DNA of 64,000 nt. It comes from VRUE01 sp963703895 (GTDB taxonomy: Bacteria > Actinomycetota > Thermoleophilia > Solirubrobacterales > 70-9). This document shows, piece after piece, positions 59,030 to 64,000 of this stretch; position 1 is the first letter of the stretch; the number at the start of each line of letters is the position of its first letter. The notes beneath the pieces were generated by a model. The model searched no databases, was not told the origin of the DNA, and saw nothing but the letters and a program-made list of their open reading frames with translations. The DNA lies in contig CAVPFX010000002.1 of the NCBI GenBank assembly GCA_963703895.1, forward strand, positions 744,001 to 808,000, read 5' to 3'. A program made the translations under genes and the position numbers.

Positions 59030-60133
59030 GTGAGTCCCTCTAGATGGTTGGCCATTTTCGCCTCCCTGGCCGTCCTCGCTATCGGCGTTTCTGCCTGTGG
59101 CAGCAGCGACGACAGCAGCAGTGCTTCTTCCGGCGGTGACCTCTCCGGCCAGATCGCCGGTGCCGGCTCGACTGCCCAGGAGGCTGCGCAGGAAGCCTGG
59201 ATCGCCGAATTCGAGAACGCCAACTCCGGCGCGACCGTCTCCTATGACGCCGTCGGCTCCGGTGGCGGCCGCGAACAGTTCATCGCCGGTGGCGTCGCCT
59301 ACGCCGGCAGCGATGCGGCGCTCGAAGAAGAAGAAGGCGAATTGACGAAAGCGGCCGATCGCTGCAAGTCAGGCCAGCTGGTCGAGATTCCGGCCTACGT
59401 CTCGCCGATTGCCGTCATATACAACCTTGAAGGCGTCGAATCGCTGCAGCTTGACCCCGAAACGCTGGCGAAGATCTTCAACCAGGAAATCACCACCTGG
59501 AACGACCCGGCGATCGCCAAAGACAACCCCGACGCCGAACTGCCCGATACCCGGATCACCCCGGTCAACCGCTCGGACGAGTCGGGCACGACCGAGAACT
59601 TCACCGACTACCTCTCCAAGGTCGTCCCCAGCATCTGGAAATACGAAGTCAGCGGCGATTGGCCGGTCAAGGGTGGCGAGGCCGCGCAGGGCACCTCCGG
59701 TGTGGTCGAAGCGGTCACCGCCGGCGACGGCGCGATCGGTTACGCCGACGCCAGCCAGGCCGGCGAACTCGGCGTCGCCACGATCAAGGTCGGCAACGAG
59801 TTCGTCGAACCGACCCCCGAGGCCGCGGCGAAGATCCTCGAGGAGTCGCCCGAAGCCAAGGATCTGGCCAAGAGCCCATACATGTTCCCCTTCGAACTCG
59901 ATCGCGAGACCGAATCGCAGGGCACCTACCCGATCGTGCTGGTCTCTTATTTGATCGCCTGCACGAAGTACGACTCGGCTGACGAAGCCGCGCTCGTCAA
60001 GGGTTTCCTCGAATACGTGATCAGCAGCGAAGGACAGGAAATCGCCGCCGAAAACGCCGGTTCGGCTCCGCTCTCGGCCTCCCTGGCCAAGAAGGTCCAG
60101 CCGGCCGTGGATGCAATCGAAAGCAGTTCCTAG
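59030..60133 (+). CDS. pstS: Phosphate-binding lipoprotein PstS
   Basis: 367 residues from GTG 59030, chosen because AAAAGGAG stands 6 bases before it. A lipoprotein signal ends in AIGVSACGSS (lipobox Cys). The ligand-binding motifs are GAGSTAQEAAQ, GSGGGREQFIAG and VNRSDESGTTENFTDYL. It captures phosphate outside the membrane for PstCAB. A Ser-rich linker follows the lipid-modified Cys. Confidence 0.95.
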   Translation: MSPSRWLAIFASLAVLAIGVSACGSSDDSSSASSGGDLSGQIAGAGSTAQEAAQEAWIAEFENANSGATVSYDAVGSGGGREQFIAGGVAYAGSDAALEEEEGELTKAADRCKSGQLVEIPAYVSPIAVIYNLEGVESLQLDPETLAKIFNQEITTWNDPAIAKDNPDAELPDTRITPVNRSDESGTTENFTDYLSKVVPSIWKYEVSGDWPVKGGEAAQGTSGVVEAVTAGDGAIGYADASQAGELGVATIKVGNEFVEPTPEAAAKILEESPEAKDLAKSPYMFPFELDRETESQGTYPIVLVSYLIACTKYDSADEAALVKGFLEYVISSEGQEIAAENAGSAPLSASLAKKVQPAVDAIESSS

Positions 60134-60141
60134 GCTCGTAG

Positions 60142-61098
60142 GTGGAGGCGCACGCCGACACCACGACCAATGCCGGTCAGCTCCTCGCCGCCGCCTCAGG
60201 AGGGCGGCGGCGATGGGGCGACCGGATCTTTTCCAATCTGTCCGTCGCCGCCGCGGTCACGATCCTCGCGCTGCTCGCCGGTGTTGCTGCTTTCCTGCTG
60301 ATCCAGGCGGCACCCGCGGTTACCGCCAGTTCCGCCGAACTGCCGGGCGGCAAGAGCCTGATCGACTACATCGCCCCGCTTGCCTTCGGCACCGTGCTGG
60401 CGGCGACGATCGCGGTGGTCCTCGCCGTTCCCCTCGCGGTTGCTGTGGCGCTCTTCATCAGCCACATCGCCCCGCGGCGGCTGCTACTCCCGCTCGGCTA
60501 CATGGTTGACCTGCTCGCCGCCATACCCAGCATCGTCTACGGGCTCTGGGGCATTTTCGTGCTCGGCCCCGCCGCGGTGGGACCGATGGAATGGCTCGAA
60601 CAGAAGCTCGGCTTCATCCCCTTCTTCGCGGGCCCGGCCTCGGTGACCGGGCGCACAATGCTGGTCGCCGGCCTGGTCCTGACCGTGATGATCCTGCCGA
60701 TCGTCTCCGCCGTCGCCCGCGAGGTCTTCTCGCAGACGCCGCGCAAGCTGCAGGAAGGTGCCCTGGCGCTGGGCGCGACCCGCTGGGAGATGATCCGGAT
60801 GACGGTCTTGCCCTTCGGCAAGTCCTCGATCGTCAGCGGCGCCATGCTCGGCCTCGGCCGGGCGCTCGGCGAGACGATGGCGGTGACGATCATCCTCTCC
60901 GTCTCCGGCATCGTCACCTTCAACCTGATCAGCCAGGCGAATCCCTCGACGATCGCCGCCAACATCGCCCTCGACTTCCCCGAATCGACCGGGCTCGCGA
61001 TCAACACCCTGATCGCCTCGGGACTGGTTCTCTTCGCGATCACCCTCGTCACCAACCTGATCGCGCGGGCGATCATCGCCCGCCAGAACATCCAATGA
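60142..61098 (+). CDS. pstC: Phosphate ABC transporter permease PstC
   Basis: 318 residues from GTG 60142, 8 bp after pstS. Six membrane helices are visible, starting with AAAVTILALLAGVAAFLLIQ. The EAA-like coupling loop is EGALALGATRWEMIRMTVLP and the region GRALGETMAVTIIL is typical of PstC. It overlaps pstA by 4 bases (ATGA). Confidence 0.95.
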   Translation: MEAHADTTTNAGQLLAAASGGRRRWGDRIFSNLSVAAAVTILALLAGVAAFLLIQAAPAVTASSAELPGGKSLIDYIAPLAFGTVLAATIAVVLAVPLAVAVALFISHIAPRRLLLPLGYMVDLLAAIPSIVYGLWGIFVLGPAAVGPMEWLEQKLGFIPFFAGPASVTGRTMLVAGLVLTVMILPIVSAVAREVFSQTPRKLQEGALALGATRWEMIRMTVLPFGKSSIVSGAMLGLGRALGETMAVTIILSVSGIVTFNLISQANPSTIAANIALDFPESTGLAINTLIASGLVLFAITLVTNLIARAIIARQNIQ

Positions 61099-62132
61099 AC
61101 GCCACCGCCCTCGACACCGGCGTCCTGCCCAGTTGGTCCACCTATGGCGCCGTCGCCGGCTCGGCCCTGCTCGCCGCGGCGCTGCTGCTCGCCGCCGGTG
61201 CCTTCAGCGTCGCCCTGCTGCTCGTGCTCACCGTCTTCGTCGCCGCGATCGTCACCTACACCTGGTCGCGCCGGGTCGAGGGGCCGCGCCGGGCCATGGA
61301 CCGGCTCGTCACCCTGGTCATCGTGGCCGCCTTTGGGCTGGCGCTGATCCCGCTGCTCTCGCTCGTCTTCGAGGTCGCCAAGCGCGGCATCCCCGGCCTC
61401 AGTCTCGAATTCCTCACCGAGGACGCGCGCGGCCAGATCGGCGGCGGCGGTGCGGCCCACGCCCTGGTCGGCACGCTGGTGATCACCGGCGTTGCCGCGC
61501 TGATCTCGATCCCGGTTGGCCTGATGGCGGCGATCTACCTGACCGAGTACGGCGCGAGGGGCCGCTTGGGCCGGGCCCTGACCTTCTTCGTCGACGTGAT
61601 GACCGGCATCCCCTCGATCGTCGCCGGCCTCTTCGCCTACGCGCTCTTCGCGTTGATACTCGGGCCGGGAATCAGGCTCGGGGTGATGGGCTCGATCGCG
61701 CTCTCGGTGCTGATGATCCCGATCGTGATCCGCACCTCCGAGGAGGTGCTGAAGATCGTTCCCAACCACCTGCGCGAAGCGTCCTACGCGCTGGGCACGC
61801 CGAAGTGGCGAACGATCGTCAAGGTCGTCCTGCCGACCGCCTTCGCCGGGCTGATCACCGGGATGATGATCGCGGTGGCGCGGATCATCGGCGAGACGGC
61901 GCCGCTGCTGGTCACCACCGGCGTGGTCGACTCGATCAACAGCAATCCCTTCTCCGGCCGTATGCAGAACCTCGCGGTATACGCCTACAGCGAGTACCGC
62001 ACGCCCGGTGTCTTCAAGCAGGCTTCCTACGACAGGGCCTGGGCAGCCGCGCTGACCCTGATCGTTATCGTCATGGTCCTCAACCTCGTGGCTCGCCTGA
62101 TCTACCGCCGGTACAGAACCGAGATCCGCTAA
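61095..62132 (+). CDS. pstA: Phosphate ABC transporter permease PstA
   Basis: 345 residues. Two early helices precede the usual PstA core; the coupling loop is EASYALGTPKWRTIVKVVLP and ARIIGETAPLLVTTGVVDSI is the conserved segment. The N-terminal pair of helices makes it about 50 residues longer than many PstA proteins. It is translationally coupled to pstC. Confidence 0.95.
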   Translation: MNATALDTGVLPSWSTYGAVAGSALLAAALLLAAGAFSVALLLVLTVFVAAIVTYTWSRRVEGPRRAMDRLVTLVIVAAFGLALIPLLSLVFEVAKRGIPGLSLEFLTEDARGQIGGGGAAHALVGTLVITGVAALISIPVGLMAAIYLTEYGARGRLGRALTFFVDVMTGIPSIVAGLFAYALFALILGPGIRLGVMGSIALSVLMIPIVIRTSEEVLKIVPNHLREASYALGTPKWRTIVKVVLPTAFAGLITGMMIAVARIIGETAPLLVTTGVVDSINSNPFSGRMQNLAVYAYSEYRTPGVFKQASYDRAWAAALTLIVIVMVLNLVARLIYRRYRTEIR

Positions 62133-62156
62133 GTGGATGGAAGGAGAGCACGACCG

Positions 62157-63053
62157 ATGGGAGCAGCGGGCGCAACCCGATCCGAGACCGAGGTCGGCAA
62201 AACCGAGATGAAGTCCCCGATCACAGGCACGCAGACGACGCCGGAGGCGGCGGCCACCGCTGCACAAGGCCGGCCCGCCAAGACGCTCGAGGCCAAGGGG
62301 GTGAACCTCTTCTACGGCGACTTCCACGCGGTCGAAAACGTGACGATGACGGTCGAGCCGAACAAGGTGACGGCGCTGATCGGCTCCTCGGGCTGTGGCA
62401 AGACGACCTTCCTGCGTTCGCTCAACCGCATGCACGAGCTGACCGCGAGCGCCAGGACGGAGGGCGAGATCACGCTCGACGGCCAGGACATCTATGGGTC
62501 CAAGGTGGATCCGGTCCAGGTTCGCCGCTTGGTTGGCATGGTCTTCCAGCAGCCCAATCCCTTCCCGACGATGTCGGTCTACGACAACGTCGCCGCCGGC
62601 CTCAACCTCAACGCCGGCCGGGTGAAGAAGACCGAGAAGGACGCGGTGGTCGAGCGCTCGCTACGCGGCGCTCACCTCTGGAACGAGGTCAAGGACCGGC
62701 TCGACAAGCCCGGCTCCGGGCTCTCCGGTGGCCAGCAGCAACGCCTCTGCATCGCCCGCGCGATCGCGGTCGAGCCCGAGGTGCTGCTGATGGACGAGCC
62801 CTGCTCGGCGCTCGACCCGGTGGCCACCCTCGCGATCGAGGACCTGATCGGCGAGCTGAAGAGCAAGTACACGATCGCGATCGTCACCCACAACATGCAG
62901 CAGGCCTCGCGCGCCAGCGACATCACGGCCTTCTTCAACCTCGAAGAGACCGGCAAGCCCGGTCGTCTGATCGAGATCGACGCGACCGAGAAGATCTTCA
63001 CCAGTCCCACCCAGCAGGCCACCGAGGACTACGTCAGCGGGCGGTTCGGCTGA
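62157..63053 (+). CDS. pstB: Phosphate ABC transporter ATP-binding protein PstB
   Basis: 298 residues from ATG 62157 (AAGGAGAG 8 bases before it). Walker A IGSSGCGKTTFLRSLNRMHE; Q-loop VGMVFQQPNPFP; signature GLSGGQQQRLCIARAIA; Walker B VLLMDEPCSALDP; HNMQQA switch. About 40 unusual residues precede the ABC domain (MGAAGATRSETEVGK...), rich in Thr, Ala and Glu. It powers PstCA. Confidence 0.95.
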   Translation: MGAAGATRSETEVGKTEMKSPITGTQTTPEAAATAAQGRPAKTLEAKGVNLFYGDFHAVENVTMTVEPNKVTALIGSSGCGKTTFLRSLNRMHELTASARTEGEITLDGQDIYGSKVDPVQVRRLVGMVFQQPNPFPTMSVYDNVAAGLNLNAGRVKKTEKDAVVERSLRGAHLWNEVKDRLDKPGSGLSGGQQQRLCIARAIAVEPEVLLMDEPCSALDPVATLAIEDLIGELKSKYTIAIVTHNMQQASRASDITAFFNLEETGKPGRLIEIDATEKIFTSPTQQATEDYVSGRFG

Positions 63054-63055
63054 GC

Positions 63056-63745
63056 ATGTCGCCGGGCGGGCGCCGGGTCGAATATCAGGAGGAACTCGAA
63101 CGGCTCGAGGCGAGCGCGCTGGGCGGTATCGACCTGGCCAGCGCCGCGCTCACCCGCACCCTGGAGGCGATCGAGCACCAGGACGTCGAGCTGGCCCAGA
63201 TCGTCGTCGCCGACGACGACCGCATCGACGGTCGCTACCTCGAGGTGCACCAGGCGCTGATCACGCTGCTCGCCACGCAATCGCCGGTGGCGACTGACCT
63301 GCGGCTGATCTCGGCCCTGCTGCACGTGCTCAAGAACGTCGAGCGGATGGGCGACCAGTGCGTGAACATCTGCAAGATGATCCCGCTGACCGGCAACGAG
63401 CCGCCGTCGGACCAGGAGATGGTGAAGCTGATCCTCGCCATGGGCGGGCAGACGAAGACGCTGCTCAGCCAAGCCAAGCGGGCTTTCGCCGGGCGTGACA
63501 TCGAACTGGCTCACGACCTGGTTCGCCAGGACGACGTCGTCGACAACCTCAACCGCGAGTGCTTCCGCCTTGCCCTCCAGATCGGCGACGACGCCGACAA
63601 GCGCGAGTGGGCGATGACGATGCTGCTCGGCGCCAGGGCGATCGAGCGGATCGGCGATAACGCGGTCGACATCGGCGAGCAGGTCGCCTTCGTCGTCACG
63701 GGGTTGTTCCGGGAGTTCGAGGACGCTTCGCACCCCAGTGTCTAG
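63056..63745 (+). CDS. phoU: Phosphate signalling protein PhoU
   Basis: 229 residues from ATG 63056, two bases after pstB. It consists of two three-helix bundles with the repeated metal-binding motif: LLHVLKNVERMGDQCVNI and LGARAIERIGDNAVDIGEQV. It links PstB to the sensor kinase and damps the regulon when phosphate is ample. A long hairpin begins within its stop codon. Confidence 0.95.
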   Translation: MSPGGRRVEYQEELERLEASALGGIDLASAALTRTLEAIEHQDVELAQIVVADDDRIDGRYLEVHQALITLLATQSPVATDLRLISALLHVLKNVERMGDQCVNICKMIPLTGNEPPSDQEMVKLILAMGGQTKTLLSQAKRAFAGRDIELAHDLVRQDDVVDNLNRECFRLALQIGDDADKREWAMTMLLGARAIERIGDNAVDIGEQVAFVVTGLFREFEDASHPSV

Positions 63746-63861
63746 GCGCAACGGGTTCGGCGCGCGGGTCCTGTCATGGGGTGAGGGGGCCTGCGGGCAG
63801 TCCACGGGCTGTCCTCGACCCCCTCACCCCATGCCACCCGCGCGAGAAGCCGCTGCGCCTA
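63743..63861. repeat. Long inverted repeat after phoU
   Basis: Nested arms: TAGGCGCA (63743-63750 with 63854-63861), CGCGCGGGT (63761-63769 with 63836-63844) and a perfect 15-bp inner stem (63775-63789 with 63819-63833), around a 29-base loop. It starts with the phoU stop codon itself. It does not share sequence with families 1-3 but has the same build; it probably ends the pst-phoU transcript. Confidence 0.85.
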
Positions 63862-63903
63862 GCGCTTGAGATCCGACGGTTCTGGGAACATCAAAACAAC
63901 GCC

Positions 63904-64000
63904 GTGACGCTCTGTGCCGCCATAGATATTGGGTCGAATACGACTCGTGTGCTCGTTGCTGAGCCCGTTGACGGGCAGCTGAAGAAGGTGATGGAGCAGC
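63904..64000 (+). CDS. ppx: Exopolyphosphatase / GppA family protein, 3' truncated by the window
   Basis: The first 32 codons, from GTG 63904, read CAAIDIGSNTTRVLVAE, the phosphate-1 loop of the Ppx/GppA family, which hydrolyses polyphosphate or pppGpp. The rest is outside the window. The position after phoU fits a phosphate-storage role. Ppx and GppA cannot be told apart from this piece. Confidence 0.82.
   Translation, partial: MTLCAAIDIGSNTTRVLVAEPVDGQLKKVMEQ

Overview
The window is 64 kb of GC-rich, densely packed chromosome, almost all of it genes on the + strand. The mix suggests an actinobacterium, most likely of the class Thermoleophilia (Solirubrobacterales-like): a full F1Fo ATP synthase operon, SecA, RF2, FtsEX, SmpB with tmRNA, a Pst/PhoU cluster, and large secreted Cys-containing proteins next to an NHL-propeller protein. 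The taxon is inferred from gene content and style; no rRNA marker is present.

Layout. 1-801: end of a polyprenyl-phosphate sugar-phosphate transferase. 934-8123: ATP synthase operon (I-like, a, c, b, delta, alpha, gamma, beta, epsilon). 8124-12040: a less GC-rich island with a fused double cytosine-5 methyltransferase gene (frameshifted) and a PD-(D/E)xK nuclease, i.e. a restriction-modification system between atpC and an M20 peptidase. 12041-19079: envelope-sugar operon (peptidase, LCP ligase, UDP-sugar dehydrogenase, two sugar nucleotidyltransferases around a phosphoglucose/phosphomannose isomerase). 19136-26049: comF (frameshifted), hpf, secA, a SnoaL-like protein, a methyltransferase, and prfB with its programmed frameshift plus a second apparent shift. 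26058-34392: hydrolases, ogt with an ECF sigma factor, nadC, fpg, nadA and transketolase. 34444-39451: a three-gene operon of exported proteins behind a well-formed promoter that appears to give a leaderless mRNA. 39554-48556: ftsE, ftsX, ctpA, an RNase R-like gene, smpB, a membrane-anchored helix-hairpin-helix protein, a flavin oxidoreductase and the tmRNA gene. 48560-57450: DUF1697 protein, two tiny membrane proteins, MBL hydrolase, ABC-F ATPase, P450, purU, a resuscitation-factor-like protein, an HD-domain protein and uppP. 57758-64000: phosphate regulon (response regulator, stand-alone winged helix, pstSCAB, phoU, start of ppx).

How the genes work together. smpB and the tmRNA gene form the ribosome-rescue pair, with prfB and hpf also acting on the ribosome. 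ftsE/ftsX and ctpA concern division and envelope remodelling. uppP, the LCP protein, the sugar-nucleotide genes and the first gene supply and use lipid-linked envelope sugars. nadA and nadC are successive NAD-synthesis steps. The phosphate cluster carries three candidate PHO boxes with exact 11-bp spacing, one before each promoter-proximal gene.

Two layers are not explained by genes. First, at least eight long inverted repeats lie between genes, several starting within or next to a stop codon. They fall into at least three families with conserved loops and a compensatory base-pair change. Second, three genes (the methyltransferase, comF and prfB) each carry one apparent extra C. Because prfB is essential, consensus errors have to be considered before calling the others pseudogenes.
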